NCBI GenBank assembly: GCA_037133755.1
Contig: JBAXNN010000002.1
Span: forward strand, 62,001 to 126,000
DNA length: 64,000 nt
Direction: 5' to 3'
Source of the DNA: F1-60-MAGs149 sp037133755
Lineage (GTDB): Bacteria > Actinomycetota > Thermoleophilia > Gaiellales > F1-60-MAGs149
Numbering within the stretch: the stretch's first letter is position 1; every line of letters begins with the position of its first letter. Under the pieces are notes generated by a model. That model did not search any database, had not been told where the DNA came from, and worked only from the letters and a program-made list of their open reading frames with translations. Positions 42,727 through 51,054 of this stretch are shown one piece after another. The position numbers and the translations under genes were made by a program.

Positions 42727-42746
42727 AGTATATCCGGATATCCGGA
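42727..42746 (-). promoter_or_regulatory. Toxin-antitoxin promoter and operator
   Basis: On the minus strand TATACT (42,727-42,732) lies 6 nt before the antitoxin ATG. Immediately upstream, in the -10/-35 spacer, is the perfect 14-bp palindrome TCCGGATATCCGGA (42,733-42,746). Binding there by the RHH antitoxin would block transcription of both genes. Confidence 0.7.
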
Positions 42747-42806
42747 CGAGCGACAGGTCGTGGTCTGTACGATCCTCGAGCACACGACTGCGATCAGGAG
42801 AACGAC

Positions 42807-43193
42807 GTGTCCAAGGAGATCATCCGCACCGATAACGCGCCCGCCCCGTTTGGTGGCGCGCCGTACAACCAGGCCGTGAAGACGGGCAACCTCGTCTTCC
42901 TGGCCGGCCAGATCCCGATGGATCCGGCCACGGGCGCCCTCGTTGAGGGTGGTGTCGTCGAGCAGACCCACAAGTGCTTCGACAACGTCGCCGCGATCCT
43001 CGAGGCCGCTGGCTCCGACCTGTCGAAGGTCATCCGCGCGCAGGTCTACATGATCGACCTCGCCGAGTTCGGCGAGATGAATGCCGTCTACTCCGAGCGC
43101 ATGGCCGAGCCGTACCCGGCCCGCTCGACGTTCCAGGTCGCGGCGCTGCCCGCGGGTGCGCGCGTCGAGATCGAAGTCGTCGCGGAGATCTAG
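42807..43193 (+). CDS. ridA: RidA-family enamine/imine deaminase
   Basis: The 128-residue trimeric enzyme hydrolyses reactive enamines and imines released by PLP enzymes. Family features include PYNQAVKTGNLVFLAGQIPMDP, the conserved Arg in PYPARSTFQV and the C-terminal VEIEVVAEI. The GTG has AGGAG 6 nt upstream. The next gene starts 4 nt after its stop. Confidence 0.93.
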   Translation: MSKEIIRTDNAPAPFGGAPYNQAVKTGNLVFLAGQIPMDPATGALVEGGVVEQTHKCFDNVAAILEAAGSDLSKVIRAQVYMIDLAEFGEMNAVYSERMAEPYPARSTFQVAALPAGARVEIEVVAEI

Positions 43194-43197
43194 CGAG

Positions 43198-44424
43198 ATG
43201 GGCGCGCGCGCAGAAGGATCTGACGCGCGCGCCCTGCTCGCCGGCTCGCCGCGCATTCGCGAGGCGGTGCCCCTGCTCGCGGAGGCCGCTGAGCCCGGCC
43301 AGCGCGTCGCCCTGGTGGGTGGCGTGGTCCGCGATCTGCTGCGCGGCGAGGAGCCGCACGAGGTCGACGTCGTCGTCGAGGGTGATGGCATCGCCTTTGC
43401 CAAGCGCCTGGGAGCCCTGACGTCGTCCGAGGTGCGCACGTATCCGGCGTTCGGCACTGCCACCGTTCGCTCGCGCCCGCCCGTCGATGTCGTCACGGCA
43501 CGGACCGAGACGTACGCCGAGCCGGGCGCTCTGCCGACGGTCGCGCCCGCCACACTCGAGGAGGATCTGCGCCGCCGCGACTTCACCGTCAATGCGATCG
43601 CGGCCGTGGTCGCTGGCCCGGATGCCGGCGCGCTGCTCGATCCCTACGACGGTGTCGCGGCGGTCGCCGCCAAGTCGATCGCGCTCCTACGCCCTGATGC
43701 CTTCGAGGAAGACGCCACGCGGCTCGTGCGTGCCGCGCGCTACGCCGCACGCCTCCAGGCCACGCCTGACGCCACGCTGGTGCATGCCGCCAAGGCAGCC
43801 GCGCACGGCGGCTTCGTGCAGCTGACGGGCCAGACGCGCATGGTCGACGCCCTGGGTCTCGCCTTCGAGGAGCAGCATCCGGCTCCGGTGATCACGCTCC
43901 TCACCGAGTGGGGCGTGCTCGCTGCGATTGAGCCCGGCTTCCATGCCGAGGCGGCCGACGTTGCGGCAGCCTGGAAGATCGTCGAAGACGAGGCCCGCGA
44001 CGCCGATCGTGTCGCGCTGGGGTTCGGTCTGCTGCTCGCTGGTGTCGAGTCCGAGCGGCGGCGCGAATGGCTCGCCAGCAGCGGCCTCGATCGCAACGCG
44101 ATTCGGGCGGCGCTCGCCGCGGCTGATGCGGGCGCACTGCGTGGCGCGATCGCGGGGCGTCCCGACGGCGACGTCGACGAGGCCTGCGCGCGTGTGCCGA
44201 TCGAGGCGGTGATCGCCGCCGGCGGTGACGAGGCGATCAGCTACCTGACACGTCTGCGTCACATCGCGCTCGCCGTCGATGGCGCGGACGTCAAGCAGGT
44301 CGCCAACGCGGAGGGTGCTGAAGTGGGGCGGCTCCTGATCGCACTCCGCCGAGCGTGCATCGACGGCTCTGTGGCTGGCGACCGCGAGGCGCAGCTTGCG
44401 TGGCTCGCCGCGCAGACGGACTAG
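43198..44424 (+). CDS. Class II CCA-adding/poly(A) polymerase-type nucleotidyltransferase
   Basis: The 408-residue protein has the nucleotidyltransferase head LVGGVVRDLLRG followed by HEVDVVVEGD, where the usual first catalytic Asp is Glu (ExD instead of DxD), then RRRDFTVNAIA and an ERxxAEL-like helical neck (EEDATRLVRAARYAARL). It probably repairs or adds the tRNA CCA end; a CC-only or A-only activity cannot be excluded. Its 3' end shares CTAG with a convergent micro-ORF. Confidence 0.82.
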   Translation: MGARAEGSDARALLAGSPRIREAVPLLAEAAEPGQRVALVGGVVRDLLRGEEPHEVDVVVEGDGIAFAKRLGALTSSEVRTYPAFGTATVRSRPPVDVVTARTETYAEPGALPTVAPATLEEDLRRRDFTVNAIAAVVAGPDAGALLDPYDGVAAVAAKSIALLRPDAFEEDATRLVRAARYAARLQATPDATLVHAAKAAAHGGFVQLTGQTRMVDALGLAFEEQHPAPVITLLTEWGVLAAIEPGFHAEAADVAAAWKIVEDEARDADRVALGFGLLLAGVESERRREWLASSGLDRNAIRAALAAADAGALRGAIAGRPDGDVDEACARVPIEAVIAAGGDEAISYLTRLRHIALAVDGADVKQVANAEGAEVGRLLIALRRACIDGSVAGDREAQLAWLAAQTD

Positions 44425-44516
44425 CGGCCCGAGCCGGCCACGAGGCCGAACCCGATGAAGAGCACCGCGACCGCAAGTGCGACGAGACCGGCGTAAAGCA
44501 GCGGTGCCGACTTCAT
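44421..44516 (-). CDS. 31-residue single-span membrane peptide
   Basis: A micro-ORF starts MKSAPLLYAGLVALAVAVLF and continues as one hydrophobic helix ending GSGR. Its ATG overlaps the stop of the M50 peptidase gene (TGATG), so it is translationally coupled, and its TAG shares CTAG with the CCA-type gene. It could be a regulator or subunit of the peptidase. Translation is inferred from coding style only. Confidence 0.55.
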   Translation of the reverse strand: MKSAPLLYAGLVALAVAVLFIGFGLVAGSGR

Positions 44517-45217
44517 CACGCGCCTGCCAACTTGAGCAAGGTCGTTGCGATCGGATCCGTCAGACCAGACACGACATCGAGCAGCGGACGGAAGAAGAAG
44601 ATCATGCCCATCAGGATGATCATTCCGTACTGGTCGAGGCGCGCCCAGGCCGCATACATCTCGCGCGGCATGAAGGCGCCCACGACGCGAGAGCCGTCAA
44701 GCGGCGGGATCGGGATCATGTTGAAGATCGCGAGCCAGATGTTGAGCAGGAACGCCTGGATCAGCACCTTCTGGAACAAGTTGGGATCGGCAGCGGTCGT
44801 GAAGATCACGTTGCCGGGGCCGATGACCACGAGATTCGTCAGCGACATGATCAGCGCGAGCACATAGGCGATCAGGATATTGGTGATCGGGCCAGCGATC
44901 GCGACGATGGCGAACCCGCGCTGCGGATGGTTGAAGAAGCGCGGCTGCACGGGAATCGGTTTGGCCCAGCCGAACAGGAAGGTGCCGCCAGAGGCGATCC
45001 ACGAGATGGCGAACATCGCCGAGCCCATCGGGTCGATGTGGCGTACCGGGTTGGGCGAGAGGCGGCCCAGCATGCGAGCCGTCGGATCGCCGAGGCGATT
45101 CGCGACGTACCCGTGTGCCATCTCGTGAAGCACCATCGAGACAACAAGAATCGGCAGCAGAAACGCGAGGATCTCGAGGTTTGCGGCCGAGAAGGCGGAG
45201 TCGATATTGCCGAACAT
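44516..45217 (-). CDS. Site-2-protease (M50) family membrane metallopeptidase
   Basis: The 233-residue protein has the zinc motif HEMAH (His31, Glu32, His35) in an N-terminal membrane segment, the AGPITNILIAY region and the third-ligand motif NMIPIPPLDGS. It is a short, PDZ-less form that cleaves membrane-spanning segments; substrates are unknown. A TACCCT box 7 nt before the ATG suggests a leaderless mRNA. Confidence 0.88.
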   Translation of the reverse strand: MFGNIDSAFSAANLEILAFLLPILVVSMVLHEMAHGYVANRLGDPTARMLGRLSPNPVRHIDPMGSAMFAISWIASGGTFLFGWAKPIPVQPRFFNHPQRGFAIVAIAGPITNILIAYVLALIMSLTNLVVIGPGNVIFTTAADPNLFQKVLIQAFLLNIWLAIFNMIPIPPLDGSRVVGAFMPREMYAAWARLDQYGMIILMGMIFFFRPLLDVVSGLTDPIATTLLKLAGA

Positions 45218-45255
45218 CTCCCGCAGGGTACCCCGAGCGGAGGTACCCTCACGGC

Positions 45256-46038
45256 ATGCCGCTCGCTTGGGACAGTTTCGCCGCCTTTCCGCTCCTGCGC
45301 TGGCAGGGGCCGGAGGGCATCGTGGCCGCCTTCACCAGCCGTCGCGGGGGCGTCTCCGAGGGCCCGTTTGCATCGCTCAATCTCGGCTTCACGACGGGCG
45401 ATGATCGCGCCGCCGTTGCCGAGAACCGGCGCCGACTCTGTGCGGCCGTTGGCGCCGATCCGGCTCGCACGGTGCAGAACCACCAAGTGCACGGCAAGGT
45501 CGTGCACGTCGCCGAGCCGCTCGTCGGCGGGTACCTCGATCCGCAGGGCGAGTTGCCGCAGGCCGATGCGCTGATCACGCGCGAGTTGGAACTAGCCCTG
45601 GTCGCTCTGTCGGCCGACTGCGTGCCGATCGTGATCGCCGCGCTGGATAGCTCATCGCTTGGCGTGGTCCACGCCGGCTGGAAGGGACTGGTGGCGGGTG
45701 TCATCGAGGAGACCGTCGCCGCGCTCGGTCCCGGGTCGTACGCCGCGGCCGTCGGCCCGTGCGCGGGCCCGTTGGCGTACGAGGTGGGGGAGGAGGTCGC
45801 CGTGCAGCTTCGCGACCGCTTCGGCGAGGGCGCCGCGATGAACGGCACCGCCGACTTGGCCGCGGCTGCGGGGACCGCACTGATTCAGGCGGGCCTTTCG
45901 CCCGACGCGATCGAGATCGCCGGGCTCTGCACGATCGCCGACGCCGACACCTTCTTCTCGTACCGCCGCGACGGCGCGACCACGGGGCGCCAGGGGGTCA
46001 TCGCCTACCGTGAGGAGCCTGATGTCGAGGAATCCTGA
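45256..46038 (+). CDS. yfiH: YfiH/LACC1-family purine nucleoside phosphorylase-like protein
   Basis: The 260-residue protein has the family Cu/Zn-type ligand motifs NHQVHG, SADCVPIV and VHAGWKG. Members are multifunctional purine nucleoside enzymes or polyphenol oxidases, and in Gram-positives the gene often sits between ftsZ and yggS. A TACCCT box 6 nt before the ATG suggests a leaderless mRNA. It overlaps yggS by 17 nt. Confidence 0.88.
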   Translation: MPLAWDSFAAFPLLRWQGPEGIVAAFTSRRGGVSEGPFASLNLGFTTGDDRAAVAENRRRLCAAVGADPARTVQNHQVHGKVVHVAEPLVGGYLDPQGELPQADALITRELELALVALSADCVPIVIAALDSSSLGVVHAGWKGLVAGVIEETVAALGPGSYAAAVGPCAGPLAYEVGEEVAVQLRDRFGEGAAMNGTADLAAAAGTALIQAGLSPDAIEIAGLCTIADADTFFSYRRDGATTGRQGVIAYREEPDVEES

Positions 46039-46708
46039 TGACGTGAAGGCCGGCGTAGCCCGGACCCGCGAGCGCATCGCTGAGGCCGCCGCGCGCGCCG
46101 GACGCAACGCCGACGAGATCGAGATCGTCGCCGCGGTCAAGTACCTCGACGCCGACGACCTCCCGCTGCTGCACGCCGCGGGTATCACGCGCGTGGGGGA
46201 GAACCGCACCGATCAGCTCGTCGCCAAACAGGACGCCTACGGCGATCTGTTCACCTGGGACTTCATCGGCCACCTCCAGAGCCGCAAGGTCAAGGAGATC
46301 GCCGGGCGCGTCAGCCTGATCCACTCGCTGTTCACCGAGTCGACCGCCGCGCAAATCGAGAGCCGGTCGCCCGCGCCGCAGGACGTCCTCGTAGAAGTCA
46401 ATACCGCGGGCGACCCCGATAAGGATGGTGTCGCACCGCCCGACCTCGATGCGCTGCTCGAGCTCCTCGCGCCGCTCGCCAACGTCAACGTGACGGGGCT
46501 GATGACGATGCCGGCATTCGCCGAGGATCCCGAAGGCTCACGCGCCGCCTTTGCGGCGCTGCGCGAGCTCGCTGCCAGGGCCGCGGAACGGTGGAACGGC
46601 ACCCACACCTTCGCGCAGCTGTCGATGGGCACGAGCCAGGATTTCGAGGTTGCGGTCGAAGAAGGTGCCACGCTCGTGCGGGCAGGAAGTGTGCTGCTGA
46701 CGCCGTAA
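46022..46708 (+). CDS. yggS: YggS-family PLP homeostasis protein
   Basis: The 228-residue TIM-barrel PLP-binding protein (PLPBP) has the PLP lysine motif VAAVKYLDAD, GENRTDQLVAK, FIGHLQSRKVK and QLSMGTSQDFEVAVEEGATLVRAG. It buffers PLP and has no known catalytic reaction. The ATG at 46,022 has GAGGAG 6 nt upstream, which decides it over the GTG at 46,010. Confidence 0.93.
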   Translation: MSRNPDDVKAGVARTRERIAEAAARAGRNADEIEIVAAVKYLDADDLPLLHAAGITRVGENRTDQLVAKQDAYGDLFTWDFIGHLQSRKVKEIAGRVSLIHSLFTESTAAQIESRSPAPQDVLVEVNTAGDPDKDGVAPPDLDALLELLAPLANVNVTGLMTMPAFAEDPEGSRAAFAALRELAARAAERWNGTHTFAQLSMGTSQDFEVAVEEGATLVRAGSVLLTP

Positions 46709-46719
46709 ATGGCGCAAAC

Positions 46720-46737
46720 GGCGGACATCCGTCCGCC
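46720..46737 (+). terminator. Hairpin after yggS
   Basis: GGCGGAC, a 4-nt loop and GTCCGCC form a perfect 7-bp stem, followed by AGACCTTT, between yggS and the sepF promoter. Confidence 0.4.
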
Positions 46738-46757
46738 AGACCTTTACACTGACGCTT

Positions 46758-47315
46758 ATGTCCAGCATCTGGCACCGCACCCTCGTCTACTTCGGCCTCG
46801 CCGAGGATGAGAGCCTCTACGACGACGACTTCTCGACGGTCCATGACGACCCCGAGCCGCCGTCCCGCAGCCGCTCCGCCGTCCGCCGCCTCGATCGCAA
46901 GCGCTCGACGCCGACGCCGGATTACGACGACGCCTTCCACGAGGAGGAGACCGCGGCCGGGCGCCCCCGCCGCGGCACTGCCAGCGGCGAGATTGGTGTG
47001 CTTCGCTCCGCGCCCGATAAGAAGTCCTCGAACGCCGTCCGCGTGCACGTGATCGCGCCGCGCTCGTACAACGATGCGCAGCAGATCGCCGACCGCTTCA
47101 AGAACGGTGTTCCGGTGATCGTCAACCTGCAGACGTCCGAGCCCGATCTCGCCAAACGCATGATCGACTTCAGCTCCGGCATGACCTACGCCCTCGACGG
47201 CGCCATCCAGCGCATCGCCGAGAAGGTCTTCCTGCTGACGCCCGCCAACGTCGAGGTCTCGGCGGAGGATCGCCAGCGTCTCGTCGATCAGGGCTTCTTC
47301 AACCCGAACGGGTAG
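46758..47315 (+). CDS. sepF: Cell division protein SepF
   Basis: The 185-residue protein has an N-terminal membrane-targeting helix (MSSIWHRTLVYFGLAED), an acidic low-complexity linker and the SepF fold (VRVHVIAPRSYNDAQQIADRFKNG; DFSSGMTYALDGAIQRIAEKVFLLTP). SepF anchors FtsZ to the membrane in Gram-positives without FtsA. A TACACT box 7 nt before the ATG suggests a leaderless mRNA. Confidence 0.95.
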   Translation: MSSIWHRTLVYFGLAEDESLYDDDFSTVHDDPEPPSRSRSAVRRLDRKRSTPTPDYDDAFHEEETAAGRPRRGTASGEIGVLRSAPDKKSSNAVRVHVIAPRSYNDAQQIADRFKNGVPVIVNLQTSEPDLAKRMIDFSSGMTYALDGAIQRIAEKVFLLTPANVEVSAEDRQRLVDQGFFNPNG

Positions 47316-47368
47316 CCGTCGGCGGCGAGCCCCGGTAGGGTGCCGCTGTCACATCCGGAGGAGACACC

Positions 47369-48709
47369 GTGACGCTGGACGAGCTGCGCGACCTAGTTGC
47401 CAAGGGCGAGATCGATACGGTTGTTCTCGCGATGACGGACATGCAGGGGCGCCTGCAGGGCAAGCGGCTCGATGCGGAGGCCTTCGTCAACGAGATCGCT
47501 GCCCACGGCGCTGAGGCGTGCAACTACCTGCTCGCCGTCGACATGGAGATGGCCACGCTGCCGGGCTTCGCGCTCACCAGTTGGGAGTCGGGCTACGGCG
47601 ACTTCGTGCTCAAGCCCGATCCGTCCTCGCTGCGCCCGATGCCATGGTTGGAGGGCACCGTGCTCTGCCTTGCGGACGTCGAGCATCACGATGGCTCGCC
47701 CGTCGTCGAGTCGCCGCGGCAGATCCTGCGTGCACAGCTTGACCGGCTCGCCGCACGCGGCTGGAACGCGAAGATCGGGTCCGAGCTGGAGTTTGTGCTG
47801 TTCCGCGAGTCGTACGACTCGGCGCGCGAGAAGGGCTATCGCGACCTCAAGCCCGCCAACGCCTACAACGTCGACTACTCGATTCTCGGTACGACGATGG
47901 TGGAGGACGTGATCCGCCCGATTCGCCTGGCGATGAAGCAGTCGGGCCTGACGGTCGAGGATTCCAAGGGCGAGTGCAACCTCGGCCAGCACGAGATCAA
48001 CTTCCGCTACCAAGACGCGCTGCGGATGGCCGACGACCACGTCTTCTACAAGCTCGCCGCCAAGGAGATCGCGTACCAGCATGGCGCGGCGATCACCTTC
48101 ATGGCGAAGGTCAACCAGCTCGAGGGCAACTCGTGCCACATCCACTGTTCCTTCTGGGAGGGCGACGAGCCGCTCTTCCCCGGCACGGGCGAAGGCGGGC
48201 ACTCGGAGATCTACAACCAGTACATCGCCGGCCAGGTCGCGCGCACGCACGAGCTGTCGTACTTCTTCGCGCCGAACGTCAACTCGTACAAGCGCTACGC
48301 GTACGGCTCGTTCGCGCCGACGACGCTGCTCTGGGCGCGGGACAATCGCACCGCGGCCTTCCGCTCGGTCGGCCACGGCAAGGGCCTGCGCCTCGAGACG
48401 CGTATCGCCGGCGGTGACGCCAACCCGTATCTCGCCTTCTCGGCGATCATCGCGGCGGGCCTCGACGGTGTCGAGCGCCAGCTCGTGCCCGCGCCGCCGC
48501 TCGAGGGCAGCGCCTACGACGCCGAGGGCCAGCGCATGCCCACGACGCTCGCCGAGGCAGTCGGTCTCCTCGACGGCAGCGCGTTCGCGCGCGCGGCGTT
48601 CGGCGATCGCGTGATCGACCACTACGTCAACAGCGGCCGCCACGAGGTCACCGCCTTCGAGTCCGCCGTGACGGACTGGGAGATGGTGCGCTCCTTCGAG
48701 CGCTCGTAG
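47369..48709 (+). CDS. Glutamine synthetase-like gamma-glutamylamine synthetase
   Basis: The 446-residue GS-fold protein has metal motifs GSELEFVLF, GECNLGQHEINFRY and SCHIHCSFW plus NVNSYKRY and RLETRIAGGDANPYLAF. It is closer to PuuA/GlnA3-type enzymes that glutamylate polyamines, ethanolamine or arylamines than to housekeeping GlnA. The GTG has GGAGGAG upstream, with a TAGGGT box at about 47,335. A C26 hydrolase gene follows 31 nt later, the usual partner. Confidence 0.85.
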   Translation: MTLDELRDLVAKGEIDTVVLAMTDMQGRLQGKRLDAEAFVNEIAAHGAEACNYLLAVDMEMATLPGFALTSWESGYGDFVLKPDPSSLRPMPWLEGTVLCLADVEHHDGSPVVESPRQILRAQLDRLAARGWNAKIGSELEFVLFRESYDSAREKGYRDLKPANAYNVDYSILGTTMVEDVIRPIRLAMKQSGLTVEDSKGECNLGQHEINFRYQDALRMADDHVFYKLAAKEIAYQHGAAITFMAKVNQLEGNSCHIHCSFWEGDEPLFPGTGEGGHSEIYNQYIAGQVARTHELSYFFAPNVNSYKRYAYGSFAPTTLLWARDNRTAAFRSVGHGKGLRLETRIAGGDANPYLAFSAIIAAGLDGVERQLVPAPPLEGSAYDAEGQRMPTTLAEAVGLLDGSAFARAAFGDRVIDHYVNSGRHEVTAFESAVTDWEMVRSFERS

Positions 48710-48740
48710 CGTCCCGCGGTCTCGCCGCTAGTCTGCCGGC

Positions 48741-49463
48741 ATGCGACCGCGCATCGGCATCACTGCGTACTGGCTCGAGGCCTCGTGGGGGCCGTGGACG
48801 GGCATGCCCGCGTGTCTGGCCCCGCAGGCGTACGTCAACTCGATCCTCGTCGCCGGTGGCTTCCCGCTGCTCGTGCCCCCGCTGCCCGAGATGGATGGCT
48901 TCGTCGATGAGGCGCTCAACACGATCGACGGGCTGATCCTCGTCGGCGGCAGCGACGTCGGGGCGAGTACCTACGGCGCCGAGTCGCACGCGACCAACGA
49001 CCCGCCGAACGTGCGTCGTGACGAGGCCGAGCTCGGCCTGCTGCGCGGTGCGCTCGACCGCGACATGCCCGTGCTGGGTGTCTGCCGAGGATTTCAGCTG
49101 CTCAACATCGCCTACGGCGGCACGCTGGAGCAGCACCTCGATGATGTCGTCGACGGCGACCTGCACCGCGTCAAGCTCGGCGAGTGGTCAAACCATCCGG
49201 TTGAGATTCTCGGTGGCAAGATTGCCGAACTCGTGCCGAGCGGCACGGTTATCCACTCGCACCACCATCAGGGCATCGAGACCGTGGGCCAGGGCCTGCA
49301 GGTGACGGCCAAGGCGCCGGACGACACGGTCGAGGGACTCGAGGATCCGGAGAAGGCGTTCGCCGTCGGCGTGCTCTGGCATCCGGAGGAGGCGCACACC
49401 GACTCCGGTGCGCCGGTCTTCAAGGCGCTGATCGACGCCGCGGCGCAGTACGCGGCAGGCTAA
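48741..49463 (+). CDS. Class C26 gamma-glutamyl hydrolase (PuuD-like)
   Basis: The 240-residue class I glutamine amidotransferase-fold enzyme has the nucleophile in GVCRGFQLLN and the His-Glu pair in WHPEE, as in gamma-glutamyl-GABA hydrolase PuuD. It would remove the glutamyl group after catabolism of the glutamylated amine. A TAGTCT box 6 nt before the ATG suggests its own leaderless promoter. Confidence 0.88.
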   Translation: MRPRIGITAYWLEASWGPWTGMPACLAPQAYVNSILVAGGFPLLVPPLPEMDGFVDEALNTIDGLILVGGSDVGASTYGAESHATNDPPNVRRDEAELGLLRGALDRDMPVLGVCRGFQLLNIAYGGTLEQHLDDVVDGDLHRVKLGEWSNHPVEILGGKIAELVPSGTVIHSHHHQGIETVGQGLQVTAKAPDDTVEGLEDPEKAFAVGVLWHPEEAHTDSGAPVFKALIDAAAQYAAG

Positions 49464-49469
49464 TCCGGC

Positions 49470-49883
49470 TCAGCCGGTTGTCGACGTGCCTGTGCCCGAC
49501 GTGGGGAGCCCGTCCGGGACCTCCCAGTCGGCACGGGCATCCCACCAGATGTGGCCGACCGACTGCATGCCCGAGGGCTCGTCGATCGTGCCGGCGCTAA
49601 TCGCCGTGTAGTCGCGATCAGGAGCCTTCCAGAACAGCGACGAGCCGCAATGTCGGCAGAAGCCACGGATGGCGTTGGTCGTGCTGGCGGGGCTCTCGAT
49701 CCACGTCAGGCCGTCGTCGGAGAGGAGCTCGAGGTGATCGTCGGGGCTGGCGGTGTACGCGCCGGCGCTGCCGTGGCTCTTGCGGCACTCGCCGCAGTGG
49801 CACGTGGTCACGTCGCGCAGCGGTCCGTTCACCCGGTACCGCACGCCGCCGCAGAGGCACCCGCCTTCGTGGGATTCGCTCAT
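49470..49883 (-). CDS. GFA-family (glutathione-dependent formaldehyde-activating-like) protein
   Basis: The 137-residue zinc protein has CLCGGVRY, CHCGECRKSHG and FCRHCGSSLFW, the cysteine ligands of the GFA/Mss4-like fold. True formaldehyde activation is unproven for most members. A perfect TATGAT box 6 nt before the ATG suggests a leaderless mRNA. It is divergent from proC (32-bp gap). Confidence 0.88.
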   Translation of the reverse strand: MSESHEGGCLCGGVRYRVNGPLRDVTTCHCGECRKSHGSAGAYTASPDDHLELLSDDGLTWIESPASTTNAIRGFCRHCGSSLFWKAPDRDYTAISAGTIDEPSGMQSVGHIWWDARADWEVPDGLPTSGTGTSTTG

Positions 49884-49915
49884 GCCCCGATCATAGGCGC
49901 GGGTACACTCCCGTC

Positions 49916-50716
49916 ATGGCTGAAGGCACCCTTGGACTGATCGGCGCCGGCCGGCTCGCGAGCGCGCTCGTAGCCGGGTGGGTCGGGGCGGACGCGGCGA
50001 ACGCCGGCCGCATCATCGCGACCGATCGCGTGGAGGGTGTCGCCGAGGCGCTCGCCGCCCAACAGGGCATCGGCGTGCGCGCCACACCCGCGGAGATCGC
50101 GGCCGAGGCCGATCTCGTGATCCTGCTCGTCAAGCCGCAAGACATCGCGGCCGCCGCGCGCGAGGTTGCGACAACGCTGCGTCCCGGTGCGTGCGTGGCA
50201 TCGGCTGCTGCCGGTGTCGAGCTCGCCACGATCCGCGCCGAGCTCGCCAACGGCACGCCGGCCGCGCGCTTCATGCCGAACATCCCCGTCGCCGTCGGCG
50301 GCGGTGTCTCCGGCGTCTGCGGCGATGCTGCGGCCACTGCGATCCTGACGCCCTGGCTCGAGGAAGTCGGCACGGCGGTCGCGACCGACGAGTCGATGTT
50401 CGATGCCGTCACCGCGATCTCGGGCTCTGGCCCCGGCATGCTCGCCTACGTGATCGAGACGTTCGTCGAGGCGGCCAAAGGCGTTGGGTTCGACGAGGCC
50501 GACGCCACGCGCCTTGCCGTGATGACGTTCGCCGGGACGGGCCAGTACCTCGCGGAGACGGGGGAGAGTGCCACCGCCCTGCGCGAGCGCGTCACCTCGC
50601 CCGGTGGCACAACCGCCGCGGGTATCGCTGCCCTCGAGGCGGCAGGACTGCCTGCGGCGATGAAGAGCGCCGCGCTCGCTGCGCGCGATCGTGGCACGGA
50701 ATTGCGGAACGCCTGA
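49916..50716 (+). CDS. proC: Pyrroline-5-carboxylate reductase
   Basis: The 266-residue enzyme makes proline from pyrroline-5-carboxylate with NAD(P)H. It has the Rossmann motif LGLIGAGRLASALV, VKPQDI, RFMPNIPVAVGGGVSG, the AISGSGPGMLAYVIE substrate site and a C-terminal SPGGTTAAGIAALE. A TACACT box 6 nt before the ATG suggests a leaderless mRNA. The stop overlaps the yggT ATG. Confidence 0.95.
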   Translation: MAEGTLGLIGAGRLASALVAGWVGADAANAGRIIATDRVEGVAEALAAQQGIGVRATPAEIAAEADLVILLVKPQDIAAAAREVATTLRPGACVASAAAGVELATIRAELANGTPAARFMPNIPVAVGGGVSGVCGDAAATAILTPWLEEVGTAVATDESMFDAVTAISGSGPGMLAYVIETFVEAAKGVGFDEADATRLAVMTFAGTGQYLAETGESATALRERVTSPGGTTAAGIAALEAAGLPAAMKSAALAARDRGTELRNA

Positions 50717-50994
50717 TGACCTTCGACCGCGACCTCATCGTCACGTTCATCAGCTCGCTGACGCTCGTCTACACGCTGATGATCATCGCCTACTCGCTGC
50801 AGACCTTCGTGCCAGTCGGCTACTCGGCGCCGGTGATGGCGGTCCGGCGGTTTCTCGACGACACCGTTGCGCCCTACCTGCTCTTGTTCCGCCGCTTCAT
50901 CCGGCCGATCGGGCCACTCGACCTATCGGCGATGGTGGGGCTGTTCGCGCTCTGGATCGTCTCGGAGATCGTCCAGGGCATCATCGCCGGCTGA
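50716..50994 (+). CDS. yggT: YggT-family membrane protein
   Basis: The 92-residue protein has two hydrophobic segments (LVTFISSLTLVYTLMIIAY... and LSAMVGLFALWIVSEIVQG) around RRFLDDTVAPYLLLFRRFIRPIGPLDL. YggT genes sit between sepF and divIVA in Actinomycetota and Firmicutes and are linked to division or ion homeostasis. Coupled to proC by TGATG. Confidence 0.9.
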   Translation: MTFDRDLIVTFISSLTLVYTLMIIAYSLQTFVPVGYSAPVMAVRRFLDDTVAPYLLLFRRFIRPIGPLDLSAMVGLFALWIVSEIVQGIIAG

Positions 50995-51002
50995 CGCACG
51001 CG

Positions 51003-51037
51003 GCGTCGGGAGAGGCGGTGGCCGCCCCTCCCGACGC
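51003..51037. terminator. Two-way terminator hairpin after yggT
   Basis: A 16-bp stem with one mismatch (GCGTCGGGAGAGGCGG and CCGCCCCTCCCGACGC, loop TGG) lies between convergent yggT and the propeller-fusion gene. A short CTCTTG follows. Confidence 0.65.
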
Positions 51038-51054
51038 GCTCTTGCGTTGTGCTG

